The notes beneath the pieces are model-generated. The model did not search any database. It saw nothing but the letters and a program-made list of their open reading frames with translations, and was not told the DNA's origin. From Planococcus citri (lineage: Eukaryota; Arthropoda; Insecta; Hemiptera; Pseudococcidae), in assembly GCF_950023065.1 (NCBI RefSeq), contig NC_088677.1:63823469-63887468 (forward strand): DNA of 64,000 nt, written 5' to 3'. The position numbers and the translations under genes were made by a program. Positions 47,897 through 60,032 of this stretch are shown in pieces. Every line of letters starts with the position of its first letter. The stretch's first letter is position 1.

Positions 47897-49036
47897 TATA
47901 ATAATCATGTCCAAAAGAGTCAATAAACTCGAGTTTATTGAAATTTGTAACTGTAATTACCTTTTTACATATTGTTACAAAGAATAATTGTGATCGTATT
48001 TATATTTTATACCTACTGTAGATTGTAGAGTTTGAAATCTACAGCTGATCAATTATTGAATAACGCATTTGTGAATAATTTAACAATGAAAGATTACGCG
48101 TGAAAGTATCTGAACATGACAGAGGTAGTCCTGCATTTTTTGAAATCAAAAAGAAAGAACCATAATATCAATCATGGCAGCTTCTTTGTATTCTTTCCAG
48201 GCCTCAGTCTTTTCCAACATTTGATCTGCTTCAGCCTTAGCATAAGCAATTTACAGTTGGTAATATTACTCCTTCTGTGTTTCTAAAAGACTTCGAAGAA
48301 TTTTTCAAATATTCTAAAATTTTACCACCAATATTAACCATTAACATGAAACTTGATTTTACTGATCGTATTACCCATCTTCATCGTTGAATTGTAGTAC
48401 CTACCTACGTAGGTTCTGTCTTGGCGATTCTAATGTGAAATTGAACTGAAATTTGTGGTGGTTAGTTTCATTGCTTTATAGAGAAAAATCTGAAGGTACC
48501 TAACTAATGAGTGTTTTTGGTGCTGAAGTCGAAACTGAGTATTCGTTAAAATATGATTCTTATAAACTTGCACTCTTAAGTCTTAACTTTATATGTATGT
48601 ATTGTAATGTTCGAAGAACTAATGCGGAGTGTAGTCTTTTTCAAAGTACATAATATACGTGTATATAACTAATGATGATTAGATATTGTGTTGCAAGAAA
48701 ATGGATGAGCTGATCAGTTGATTGAGTAGGCGTCATTGTCTGAGGTATGTAGGGTGTCAATTTTCTATGATTAAAAAATTAAATTTCTAAATAATTTGTC
48801 ATTAAGTATAAAAGTGGTATTTATACCATTAGATATGTATTTGTGCCTATAAAAGGTATGTCATAAGAGTAGGTATGAATTATTATTACAAAATGTGTAA
48901 AGTTTTCAAACGTTTATTTGTACTGGTTTTTAGATCAATTGAATTCGTGTTCATCGAAAATATTTGTATTGTTTTTTAACGTTTATATTATACATATACC
49001 TACTACTTGTATGTGTTCAAAACCATATGTACCTCA
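47897..49036. other. Unassigned stretch
   Basis: AT-rich DNA with no supported gene, RNA gene or repeat. Short frames near 48160-48370 show no motif. Confidence 0.35.
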
Positions 49037-49592
49037 GGGCGGTCCTTAAACACACCACAAGAAATTGATCGCGATTTCTTCAGCTCCCAGCCCTCAAAGT
49101 GGTGATCTCTGGTGAGAAAATAATTCCCAATTTTTTATTTTTTCCATTTTTGAAAAACCCGGGCTGCTTCGGCGGGTCTCTTTAATTTTCAAAAACTTGA
49201 ATAAATCAAACTTCAAAGCAAAATTTTTAAAATTCGAAAATTTCAAATTCTAACACTTTTAAAAGTCTCGTTTGAGTAGAATTAACTGTCATGAGAATAT
49301 TAACCCCATTCCTAGGAAATCAAGCCAATTTTACATTAAATTTCAGCTATTTATTGGGGTCAGCTTGATTTCCAATGGAGGGGGCTAAAATCGTCATGGA
49401 AGTTTATTTTACTCAAAAGAGACTATTCAGAGATAACAAAAGTTGAAATTTTGAAATTTAAAAATTTTACAGTAATTTGTAAGTATTTTATAAAATTTTT
49501 GAAAATTGAGGGGCTCACCGCAGCTCAAGTTTTTTGAAAATGTAAATTTCAAAGATTGGGGGGAGGAAAATCGCAACTTCGAAAATAAGGAC
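49037..49592. mobile_element. Fold-back element
   Basis: The left arm starts GGGCGGTCCTTA and the right arm ends AATAAGGACC. Inner pairs include CGGGCTGCTTCGGCGGGTCT against GGGGCTCACCGCAGCTCAAG, and AGGAAATCAAGCCAATTT against TCAGCTTGATTTCCAATGGA. Arms of about 240 bp are diverged. No coding capacity. Confidence 0.7.
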
Positions 49593-49811
49593 CCCTCCCC
49601 CCTAATGTATGTACCTAACAGTTACTGTTTGAAGAGTGGTATCAGTGGTGTAGGTAGCCGCGAAGCGACCTATTTGAAGACAGTCCTTTTTAAAAACCGT
49701 GGGACTTATGCGGTTTTTAAAATGACCGGTCTGTGATGTTTTTCTTATCAAGTTATCAAACAACGTTGTTCTCATTTTTATTACGCGAATTCTTCGAGTT
49801 AATTTTACGAA

Positions 49812-50602
49812 ATGGATACTCCGGCAAATAAAGAGAAAAGAAAGCGTCCACAGGTCAGAAAATTGAAACGGCATTCTGAAGAGTATAAGTGTAATGTAAT
49901 AAAAAAAGCCAAAGTTAGTGGAATTGAGCATATCAATCACAAAGGTACACCTATTCCTGCACGAGATACCAGTAAAGATTGCCGGTAAAAATACTTTGTA
50001 TGATTTTTTTCATTACCCAACAGTTGGGTAACGAAGCTACAGGTAACAGATTGGTCCCCTCTTGCCTACAAATCTCCGCCGTTAATCAAAAAGAGCAAAA
50101 GGTCCAATATTTTGAAGTTATTGAAATACATTCCATCCAAGTACATGGATACATACACGACTTTTTTAGAAGCTCCAGTAGCCAAAGTTGTTAACGATTT
50201 GGAAGATGAGTAAGTAATTTTTTAGCTACTGTTGACTTATAATTATTAGTTTAATTTAGGACTTTCGTCGATTTTTTTTTAATTTTATGACGAGGTATTT
50301 CAATAAAAATACAACTGATACCTTTCAGTGTGGGTGAAGTCGATCACTTCCAACCATTCTTTCATCAGTAAAGCCCCGCATATTCTACCTCTCCATTCCA
50401 TCTCCAATCAAATTTATCCCAAAAAAATTCATCTTCGGAAACATCGGTGCAAAACCACACCAAAAAAACGCAACACGAGAAAAAAATCATCTCACACTAC
50501 GGACATCCGAGGAGGATGGTACGAAGGGAAAAATATGAAAAGAAACACAAAAGCTCACAAAGAGTGCGAATTAAAGATAATATAGTTTCTGTATCGCAGT
50601 AG
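49812..50602 (+). CDS. Three-exon orphan with insect multicopy-family N-terminus
   Basis: Exon 1 starts at ATG 49812 (MDTPANKEKRKRPQVRKLKR) and contains CNVIKKAKVSGIEHINHKGT plus PARDTSKDCR. This resembles the conserved basic N-terminus of a multicopy group of uncharacterised, often transposon-linked insect proteins (N-xK-x-R-xGxxYxNxKG, then P-AR---DC). Exon 2 (about 50050-50209) reads DWSPLAYKSPPLIKKSKRSN and LKLLKYIPSKYMDTYTTFLE, ending in GTAAGT. Exon 3 carries a Ser/Lys-rich tail (SSSETSVQNHTKKTQHEK) to TAG 50600-50602. Junction choice is uncertain: donor 49945 with acceptor 50049 keeps frame but skips PARDTSKDCR, whereas the intron after DCR would be only 39 nt. For exon 3, acceptor 50328 hits a TAA at 50369-50371, but acceptor 50373 avoids it. 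Function unknown. Confidence 0.5.
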
Positions 50603-53305
50603 CAGCTTCACATAAAGAACAGATAATAAAATTTAGTCCGAGGGAAGGGTAAGTTCATTGTTCTTTTATTTATCAAGATATTGTGCGCAATGAGAGGGAT
50701 GAAAAAGAGGCGTGAAAGTGTTAAACAGAATAGGGTTTGTTAGCGGTGAAGTCACCCTTTTTTTTTTTTTTTTTTTTTAGCCTTGATTGACTGATAATTT
50801 TTCGATGGTCGCGTATATGTTCGGTTTTAAAAATCAATTCATACACGTCACACAATTGAAACGTAATTTCTAAACAAGCAGCAAATAGTTGCGGAAATGA
50901 TCGCGCCCACACGTATGTGAAGAATAAATGTAGGTACCACCAACTACCTATGTATAACCTATCTATCTATTCCGCGTAGTAGATATAGATTCGATACAAT
51001 ATGCTGTCAAAAAAAAAGAAAAGAAAAACCATCACGCGTAGAGAAGGAGGAGGGGAAAAATATAAAGGTAAATTTTTCAAACCGTCTCTCACTGTTATAT
51101 AAACAAAGAGCAATGAACCTAGTTACGAATTATAACCACGTATATAATCCGATCCAGAACATAATGGTATGACAAACAGAGAAAGTATAGAAAGAAAAAA
51201 AAAATTCAAGATAAACAATTGCTTATTTAAATAATAACCTGGAATAATATCTAGAGTAAACATAATAAAATTAAACAATAAGACGTAAAATAGGTTAAAA
51301 AGCGCCAAGTTTTTAACCCCAAAGTGATAAGATAAAAAGCAGCGCACAATTTAAGCCATACCTTTATTGTGTTTCAACAACAGCAAGAATATTTGGAAAC
51401 GCTATCAAGGTATAAATAAAAAAAAACGTGTATACCTTTCTGCTTGCTTTATTACATATTTCTTTTTTCATTCTAAAATATTCTCAACTTTGTTCCTGTT
51501 AACGATAAACAACGACGAAGACCAATGTATTGGTTCATGGTATATTGAAAGTGTATCGACGATGGTTATTATCAGCTTTTATTATGATTTCATTTTAATA
51601 AATATACAGCTCTAGCTTCTCAGACTGGAATAATGCTTTCGTCGGAAAAATATTTTCAGTATGCGAGTTTTCAGCTTGAAATCAGTCATTTTTAGATAAA
51701 ATCGCCCACTATATGAGGGAAAGAAATGACCGGGGGGGAGTCTTTACCACTATTTCAATCAAAACTAGATTAATTTCATTTTCTGACCAGACACCTTGTC
51801 ACCAAATTCGCTCTTGATTTAAGAGCAAAAAAAACATGATTCGAGAGTGTGAATCAGACCATTAATTACACCAATTAAAAATACAAGAACAAGAGGCAGG
51901 GGGTGAGGGTCTAAGGAGGCAGACAATAAGTCGAGTATACGACTAATACAAATTTAGTATACCTACGTTTGAAAATTTTCTTATGCTGGGATTCCCTTTT
52001 ACGACGAGCGACGGTATATCGTAATAGTACCCTACAATGATTATAACCTCATTTACTCACAATTCTCGAGCTCGGCTCTCGCTATAGGTGAAGTTATTAT
52101 TATATGGCGCGAGTAAATGAGGAAATCTGATTGCGTGAAATATTTGACGCGTTAAATTAAAACTTAAGCTTATTATTTCAAAATGTAGCCTGTATAATCA
52201 ATTTTTCGTATTTGAGCGACTGGGTAGGTAATTGTACTCCTCGACTGTTGTACATGTGTACAATCTTGGATCGAGAATTTGGATACGAAATTTGAAATTA
52301 CCATAGGGCACTTTTTTGCGATTTTTTTTCAAGCAAGAAAAAAATCTCTGAAAATTAGGTGGAGTGCAAGAAGCTCTTCAACAAGGAAAAATGCATCGAA
52401 TATTTTTTTCCTGTCTAAACTCAATTTATGCGTCAGAATTCTTCTATAAATAACCACCTTTTCAAAAAAAGCAACTTCCGGTTCCCTAGGCGATGGTTGC
52501 CTTCTATAAAAAGTTTTTCAAAAATGAAAAAAACAGACAAATTAAATAAGAGAGGGGTAAATGGAAATTTTTTCAATTCTGCGTCAGGATTCCTCTGAAT
52601 AATATTTTTTCAAATGAAAACCTCCACTAAATCCCCACACAATGTTGGTCTTTTTGAATAAAACCTCCAGAGTTGAAAAAAAAAAATAGTTTGAAAAATC
52701 AAACTTGAAGAAAATTTTTTGAAATAACTTCCCCTCGTGAAAACAAGCACTGCAAAATGTTCATTTTCTTCAATTTCTCATGATAGCGGGTTATATGAAT
52801 CAGCCATCAGGCAACTTAGACTGCCTCTTTAGTGTATTTTCTTGTCTGACTACCACTTCTTATGGCATTTTTGGGGAGGATGTTGAATTAGTCGTGAATG
52901 AGGAGTTCGAGAAATTCGAAAGCGGTTGAATGGATCATGATAAACTGTCTACGAAGATGATAGGGCATTATGGCAAGATAAATAAAAACTGCAGGTAGAT
53001 TACAAAGGCTGCAGAAAGTACGTATATCTCTCTATCAAAGCGATCCACTTACCTTCGATAATTCTGTCTCTGGAGCAGTTTAAGGTGTTAAAAATAAGCT
53101 GAAGAAGAATGGGTCAACAAGTCAACTAATTTGCTTATAAATCCGACACCCTAAACACGTAGTAACCAATTGGCCTTCAAGTTGGACTAGTGACACATAC
53201 TCAAGAGTCGAGAGTACTTTAAAGAGGAGCGATTCATTTTCTGGTCTCCGGTCATTCAAAGCTCATTGGCAGGTAATTATCGGAATACAAACGTCCAATT
53301 TTTAG
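50603..53305. other. Unassigned 2.7 kb stretch
   Basis: Mostly AT-rich, with a T-run at 50758-50780. No supported gene. A loose inverted relation in 52290-52780 (AAACTCAATTTATGCGTCAG near 52419 and ATTCTGCGTCAGGATTCCTC near 52576 are direct, not inverted) suggests an old duplicated repeat of unclear type. Confidence 0.3.
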
Positions 53306-53717
53306 CAGTCAGAACTCATGACCCTTGTTATACGAAATCAAAACATTGTTCAGGAAGCAGGGAAATTTTTTTCCCAAGAAGATATTATTCAGAGGAATTC
53401 TCAATTCTAACCCAAATATTGAAAAAATGTTCACTGACTCATCTCTCAATAACATTTTCCCTTTGGTTTTCGATTTTGGGAGCCTCACGTAAGGGCATCA
53501 ACATTGCTTGGGGACCACAAAAGTTTTTTATTACTTTACTCGAAATAATGTCATCTGGACGACTTATGGCACTGATTATTTCCTCTTTGAGGATTTATTC
53601 AATCTGAAACAAATGCGATCGAATAGTGAAATTGAGAATTCATTTCCCCAAATTCCAAGAAAGCGAATCACTCGTCAGGTCATCGTCAAAATCGTAAAAA
53701 AACGTAGATCTAGGTAA
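53306..53717 (+). pseudogene. Decayed gene with one frameshift and one stop
   Basis: After an acceptor-like AATTTTTAG, one frame reads QSELMTLVIRNQNIVQEAGK, then FFSQEDIIQRNSQF, and stops at 53408-53410. From about 53400 another frame continues with NPNIEKMFTDSSLNNIFPLV. It meets TAA at 53490-53492 and then runs on in the same frame with TTKVFYYFTRNNVIWTTYGT, a Phe/Asp-rich block, and a basic end (RKRITRQVIVKIVKKRRSR) to 53717. All three pieces have strong protein character, and AG/GTAAAT at the end could be a donor. I do not recognise the family. The breaks look like gene decay, or the TAA could lie in a missed short intron (CAC/GTAAGG). Confidence 0.4.
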
Positions 53718-54506
53718 ATAGCAATTACATTGTATTAGAATGAGTGTAAGTTGCAATTATAGACATATTATTGTATTATGCTAGGCGATAAATCTTGGCA
53801 AAAACATTGGAACGAATCTCGGTAGATGGACTCGCTAAGTCGATGAAGCTGCATCGATTGATGACAAACCGAGACCATTTTATCCAAAACGGATTAATTT
53901 TTTCTCCAAATTTAGAAATAAGATTTTACTAATTATCAAAAAATTAGAAAAATTTCAGTTTCTTACCAAACTATTTCTAAATCTCAAAATTCCAAAATGA
54001 AATTTTTTCGAAATTGTAAACCTCGGTTGCATCTGACCCAGTTTCACTCTAATTCTGTCGTGGTGATGCAAAAATATCCTTGTGAGCTGTCAAAGTTTTC
54101 AAAAAAAAGAGTGAAATGCTGTGTTCAAATTTTTCCTTTGATGGGTCTTGAAAAATTGAGGAGGGAATTCGAAAAATTTTCAGGTGATGAACCTCGTAAA
54201 TTTACATCAACTTGATTTTTCGTTACACATCGCACCCTTGGCCTTTTATCCCTTTTCTGTCTTTTTTCAAAACAAACCGTTCATCGTTTGCAATTACAAT
54301 AATTAAGAACTCAAAAAACCAAATCAACGTCGGTCGTGGAATTTGCTTGCAGTAGTCAAGTTGGTAGGACTACGACTACGGACACTAAGTAGGCCTATTT
54401 AAAAAATAAGATACTTAATTAATCCAAATAATGAATAATTAAGTAACCGTTAGGTACTCCTACTCTAAATTGATTGCAGTTTCTTCCTTCGTAAATCTCG
54501 TTTTCA
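53718..54506. other. Unassigned stretch
   Basis: AT-rich. A plus-strand frame at 53997-54215 is open without recognised motifs. Confidence 0.3.
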
Positions 54507-54898
54507 TTTGAAGAGTGATATTCCAAAACTCGCTTTGTCCATTTTTATCGAAGTGAGTTTTTCAGCGGTACCTGGTAGATGAAGTAGTAACTCACATTCC
54601 TACATCATCAACCTACCAAAATGAGGTGTTAAACTCACCTAAATAGCCAATTCACTAAATATTTTTAAAAAAATAATCTTCCAAAACGCGCTTTATCCAT
54701 TTTTATTGAAATTTTTTTCAGCAGTATTTAGTGGATGAAGTGTATACTTACCTACACTCCTACTTCATAAATCCACCCAAATAAAGTGCTAAACTCGCCT
54801 AAAAAGCCAATTTACCCGTTTAAAGGGAAACTGTTTTTCCTCTTTCCTGAAAAGTTGTGAAAATGGACAAAGCGAGTTTTGGAATATCACTCTTCATT
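54507..54898. mobile_element. Terminal-inverted-repeat element with internal duplication
   Basis: The left end ATTTGAAGAGTGATATTCCA continues to AAACTCGCTTTGTCCATTTT. The right end is its complement, AAAATGGACAAAGCGAGTTT, then TGGAATATCACTCTTCATTT. Inside, a unit of about 160 bp is repeated directly: CCAAAACTCGCTTTGTCC at 54524 and CCAAAACGCGCTTTATCC at 54682, each followed by a GATGAAGT...CCTAC...AACTC-CCTAAA block. No transposase. Confidence 0.8.
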
Positions 54899-57762
54899 TA
54901 ATTATTTGTGGATTTGTTACGTTGGTTTCTTTCTGAACAGTAATACCTCAGTCCTCAGTTTATATCTGTTGTATGAGTTTGAGTGTTGGTTCCGAGCGGG
55001 TTCCGAGTTCTTGTTTTACCAAATTCAAACGCGAGGGTACACGTTTGACAAATAATTCTCTTACATGTATTTGACATCTAATATCAGCTAATCGCTGATT
55101 GCAAAAGGGTTTTTGCCTTTTGCTTAAGGGTAGCTGCCAACTATCCCTCTTCAAAAAGGCGTTTCTACGCTGAAAGAAATTTTTTTTCACGCCGAAGTCC
55201 GAACTTTTTTTTGATAGGTATTCATAAATACTTAAATCTCCATCAGAACAAAAATAAACATGAATTAATTCCTTGTTAGAACACGAACATCGACTAAAAA
55301 TAATTCTTCTCATTATTTTCACTTTCTCGAGTACCTAAACGTTCGATAAAGACAATCTTCACCATTGGAAGAAGAATTTTTAAAATTACCTTCCACACCG
55401 CTCCCACCCCCAAATTCACTTCTTTACAGAAACTCACAAAATATTCCACCTCGAGAAAACAACAACAACAACGGTCAGTATCTAATGTAAATTCGTGGAT
55501 ACTCCACATCAAATATAAATATCCTATATATCTAAGCGTAGGTAGGCACGTCTAGGAGCTCGATAGATAAAAAAAAATCCAATTTAAATGGATAAAAAGA
55601 ATCGTGTACAATTTTTATAGGTATATAGACCCTTTAGCGGGAACGGATATTGATTTGGTGGTTATTATGACGTTATCGCCATTCACTGGACGAATAAAAA
55701 ATAAACGAAAAATGCAAAATGCTCTCGTTCAGGTCATTTTTGTATAGGAAATACGAGTAAACCGGTGATAAAAGGCGAAGATGAAATAATATATTTTTCG
55801 CTGTAGCCGGAAATATTAGCGATGTATCATTTGGAATTTGACAGTCTACGTCTTTATGCGAGGTGCATTATCTACACTATAGATGTATAGGTAGGTGTTT
55901 AAGGGAAGAAAATACATAGGTAAGGGTATGTATTAGGTACCTTACAACTTTTCGTTTTTTTTTTCAGTTCGAGGGAACTGATTGTTTCAGAATAGGAGGA
56001 AAGAGGTAGGTAAAGGTATACTTATTCTTCGATAAAATACATACACACGATAGTATAACATCAACGCTTACGGTGCATTATGCACGTAGTATATACCGTA
56101 CAATTGTACAAAAGCCAAGTTCGCATACGAAATCGCTATATGAAAGCTTGGAAAAATAAAATATATTCGGGGCACGTTTTGGCATAGAAAAATTCTAATA
56201 TCGAGGTAGACGCGAAGACATTAACGAGACCAATTCGCACCCCTCAACGAGCATCTATAGACTACACTGTAAGGTTGATTTCCTACGTATAGAGAATCTC
56301 CAGCAAGTAAGCAAGTGAGTAGGCCGAACATGGTGTATCAGAGTATATTTGCAAGTAAGGAGACGAACTATACAACCCATATTGAGTATACGTCGGCATA
56401 TTTGCCTACTCTTCAGATCTCAGGAACAGCTGTAGAATATTTCAAAATCACACTTGACAATTAATTAAATCATTAAATGGAGGAAGTTTGGCTTTTCCCA
56501 CGATGAGATCGAATTCAAAATAAAATTAAAAAATTAAGAACGTTATTAATCTCAAAAATAAAGAGAATAAAATTCTGAACATTTTGGTTTGGGTGCAATT
56601 TCCAAAATGCGCAGTTGAAAAGAATGAAAAATAGTCTCTCAATTTGAAAATTGTCATTTCTTAACCAAACTGTAATTTTCCGCGCGCTGTGGTGCGATTT
56701 TCTGCACCTTCGTTCTGAATGACATTTTTCGAGCTCAACATTTTCAAAAAAGTCATCGGATAGAAATTGAAAATTCGATTAGGCAGGTTCAGATTCGAAC
56801 ATTAAATTTCTTAGCCATTGTCATTATATTATTTTCTTAGCGTATTGGGTGAAATTTCCCAAAACGCACGCTAAAATTAAATTGGGCCCAAAAAATGTCG
56901 AAGAAACAACCAAAAAATTGATGGGAAAGTTATGACTTTGAAAATCGTCTTTTCAGGTCATATTAATACCGATCATTTTTATAGCGTTTCGGCACAGTTA
57001 CTGATACTTGCACTTGAAATGATATCTCACAAACCCAAATTAAAAAAAAAATTAAAACTAAGAAATGTAGGTACAAGATTCAGAACTGCCCAATCAAATT
57101 TTGCGAACTCTTTCGGGCAATTTTTTGAGCGAGTTTAGGCGGCGTCTATGTAGATGAATGCATGACGTAAGTTGGTCCTTCTACCATCGGATGAAATCAT
57201 AATCAAGATACAGATTCTGCTCGAACATCGTAGTACATTAAAATACGATTCGGAGACGTGCGAATGTTTGAATACGTTAAATGGAGGTGTGGAGATGTTC
57301 ACCTTGAAATACGTAATGGGTTTTTCCTATGCATCATAGCGATCGAGACATTCCCTGAGGAAGTTATTTTTAAAAGTGAAACGATAGTACATTCTTTTTC
57401 TATGATCTTCTTTATCTCTGTATACTTATTCGAAAAACGAAGATTTAATATAGTTCGTATTGGTACTTTTTACCAGAATTATGACTTGATGCTTTATTTT
57501 CTCTATGTACGAGTGCTCAAGTAGGTAGGTGTATAGGTACTGATTCTAGGTATCATAAACTCTATTGAAACTACTCTCCGAATTTCAGAAATTGTCTTAC
57601 TAATTAACCTAGTCAACTCTAAATAGAGAATTTAAATAGATATTTCAATTTTGGCGTGGAGATTTGAGTATTGGTGTTCTTCTTGAACTCCGAATCCGCT
57701 GGAAGCTGATGCTTTGTAGTTTCTCATCTGCAATTTGCAATGATAACACTAGGAAACGGCGA
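54899..57762. other. Unassigned stretch with a CpG-richer block
   Basis: No gene is supported. A 120-codon minus-strand frame (54960-55322) and plus-strand frames at 56932-57138 and 57258-57524 are open but unrecognised. The part 55550-56400 is less AT-rich, with CpG and a palindromic patch near 56070-56100 (GGTGCATTATGCAC). It may be regulatory. Confidence 0.3.
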
Positions 57763-58412
57763 ATTTGTGTTCGGGTTCAAAAAGAGCTTGATAGATACTT
57801 TAGACCCCAAAATAAAAAACAGTGGGGTTTTTCAATTTGAGTTGTTTTTGCGGTCAGAAGAGATGATCATTGATCAAAGTGTCAAAAATGGCCGTTTTTG
57901 CCCTACTTCAAGGGTTTGTAGCAACATCACTATCGTTATGCGAAAAAACCAAGGTCATTTTCGGATTCTATGCACTTACTACTTTCCCCGATTTTTGATT
58001 TTTGAAATTTCAAGCGCATACGGAAGATTTTTATTTGTAGAATATTTTAAAACTCAGAGCACGCGACGTTGACGTTACTCCACCACGTAAACGTGGCGCG
58101 GAACCGTGTTCACCCGGAGTTCAAATTGAATTTTTCATATTTAGAAAAATTAATCTTATGCGCTTGAAACTTCGAAAATCAAAAATCAGCGAAAGTAGTT
58201 TACTTAAAAAAGTGCGTAGAATCCGAAAATGACCTTGGTTTTTTTCACAAAACAATACGGATGTCGCTACGAACTCTTGAAGTAAGGCTAAAACGACCAT
58301 TTTTGCAACTTTGATAGTCTCTCCTGACCACAAAAACAGCTCTTTAAAAAACTCAACTCTGTTTTTTGTTTTAGGGTCTAAACCATCGATTAAGCCCATT
58401 TTCAACCCAAAC
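57763..58412. mobile_element. Fold-back element with matching ORFs in both arms
   Basis: Arms of about 270 bp. TGTGTTCGGGTTCAAAAAGA at the left faces TTTTCAACCCAAACACA at the right. CCAAGGTCATTTTCGGATTC faces GAATCCGAAAATGACCTTGG. GATTTTTGATTTTTGAAATT faces an AAAATCAAAAATC block. Because of this, the plus frame (57740-58072) and the minus frame (58121-58414) encode related peptides (SLIDTLDPKIKNS, GLIDGLDPKTKNR). They may be by-products of the palindrome. Confidence 0.85.
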
Positions 58413-58721
58413 ACAAAAAAAAGTTCGAAATAGTTGCCTAGTGTAATTCATTTATTCATGCGATCATTCGAAACATCATTTTATCCTCTTTCAGAAACTA
58501 AGTGGTACCTACCTAACAAAATTTATCCAAAATTGAACCTTTAAATTTTTAATTCAATTTGTTATTTTTATTATATGTATGTATTTAAAGTGTTGTTAAT
58601 GAACGAAATAATAAAAGTGATCGTTCTTTTATGAATTGTGTTTGTGAAAGCAACTGGCTTTATTTAGTATCAAACTGACAGTAGTGTTTCAAACCACGTT
58701 CTGTTTAAATTCAGCCTGAAA
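58413..58721. other. Unassigned stretch
   Basis: AT-rich DNA flanking two mobile-element remnants. No gene. Confidence 0.35.
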
Positions 58722-58912
58722 ATGGACGTAATGTACGACCTGCTCGAAGGCGTAATATGCAAATTTGATGTTGTCAAAGTTTCAAAAGTTCATGTATCTG
58801 AAAAAAATAATTTTCGTTGGAAACTTTGAATGACCGTATTTGCGGTTTCAAATGGAGCTCGAATAGACCTAAAAGACAAATATCCGCTGATCGACTCTAT
58901 TCACCTGGCTAA
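58722..58912 (+). mobile_element. Transposon protein remnant (D-MHDLLEG type)
   Basis: The frame from ATG 58722 reads MDVMYDLLEGVICKFDVVKV and stops at 58827-58829. The next frame continues ETLNDRICGF, then KWSSNRPKRQ, to TAA 58910-58912. The pair DVMHDLLEGV---D followed by FTLETLN-RI--F is a recurrent block in transposon-derived proteins of insects and cnidarians. A frameshift near 58820 separates the two parts. Only about 60 codons remain, so the element is dead. I recall the motif but cannot assign the superfamily. Confidence 0.5.
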
Positions 58913-59449
58913 AACAACTCTAATTATGTAAAGTGGTGAGGTACTTTGTTTTATTAGAAATATCCTGTGTCCTTTGTAAGTTTGCTGTGTAACATTTTCT
59001 TGAAATTCAATTTGATACCAGTTGGATGAGAATAACTTCAGCTCCGTGCATCTACCTGGCTCCGTGCATCTTTATCATCTCTTCTTTTACTAATTCTTCG
59101 GCCCGAAAAAGAGTCACGAACTCTCAATAATTTAACTAGTTTATAATGGATACTATCGAAATAGAAATTAACTTTTTGTAAATCTGTGAGATTAGGGATG
59201 TTCCAAATTAAAAAACCAAAAAACGATTTAGTTTTTACTTAGTCATCTCTAAAGTGCCTTTACTTAACAGTTATCTTATTTGTAATGAAAAATTACCAGA
59301 AATGGAGAAATTGGAAAAATATAGTGATAGCACACAAGAAAGTCTTGAGTCTTGAAAGGATCATCATTCGCGTCAGATCGTTTAAGTCTAACGGAACTGT
59401 TTAGTGCACCGTATGATAAAATACCTAAATCACGATGATATACATACAA
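58913..59449. other. Unassigned stretch
   Basis: No gene recognised. The end (ATACATACAACAG) is an acceptor-like sequence before the next open block. Confidence 0.3.
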
Positions 59450-59765
59450 CAGGAAAAACCGTAATGAAACACCTCAAGATCAAGATGAACAGTACTTGCA
59501 AATACCAACTCCTACAGGAAAGCGAACCAAAACCAGAAGCAGACATCGCAGTAAGAAGAACATGACCACAACCAAAAGTGTCACCAAAACAACTCGCAAG
59601 TACGACGACAACATCAAGATTACCAGGACCATTGTTTATTCCAATTCCAGAGCACACACCAGGTGCTGGAGGAGACGAGAAAATCATAAGAGACGTTCAT
59701 GATCTACTATCAGAACTCTTCGGTCCGCAGGTGGCGGCGATAATTTTTGGTGTCTTCTGGATAGG
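59450..59765 (+). CDS. Exon-like block, reading frame unresolved
   Basis: The block is bounded by an acceptor-like CAACAG at 59450 and a donor (GGATAG/GTGAGT) at 59766. One frame is basic and Thr/Lys/Arg-rich (KRTKTRSRHRSKKNMTTTKS) and closes at TGA 59700-59702. The frame used by the donor is open from 59578 and reads RLPGPLFIPIPEHTPGAGGD, then IIRDVHDLLSELFGPQVAAI with a hydrophobic end. Joined to an acceptor at 59937 it gives GYVISVVDQ and stops. The block lies just upstream of the SIM-rich gene and may be an alternative first exon, but the phases do not join directly to the exon at 60003. Confidence 0.35.
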
Positions 59766-60032
59766 TGAGTAAACAATTATTAATATAATCTACTAAGTAG
59801 TGTACTGTTGCTTTGCATGACTTGATTTGCATGTAGAAAATAGAAATCGGGTAGATATACACGATTTGAAAAGCTCTAGCAACGTAATAAAAGGTAAATG
59901 GGATTTATTTACTAATGAATTAAATTTTCAGGTTATGTGATCTCCGTTGTAGATCAATAATGAGGTCTTGGACGAAGGGTACCTCTATTTAAACTATTTT
60001 AGACCCATCCCCACCCCCACCCCTTCTCCTGG

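Noticed and set aside
53266..53607. 113-codon ORF overlapping the decayed gene
   Set aside because: It is an overlapping frame of the better coding pieces at 53306-53717 and lacks their coherent composition.
54960..55322. 120-codon minus-strand ORF
   Set aside because: It is open and moderately protein-like, but no motif, splice context or homology is recognised. The plus strand here holds small hairpins (GCAAAAGGGTTTTTGCC), and a frame of this length is expected about once by chance in a window like this.
57258..57524. 88-codon plus-strand ORF
   Set aside because: It contains a plausible WRCGDVHLEIRNG segment, but there is no homology or splice context and the hydrophobic tail looks random.
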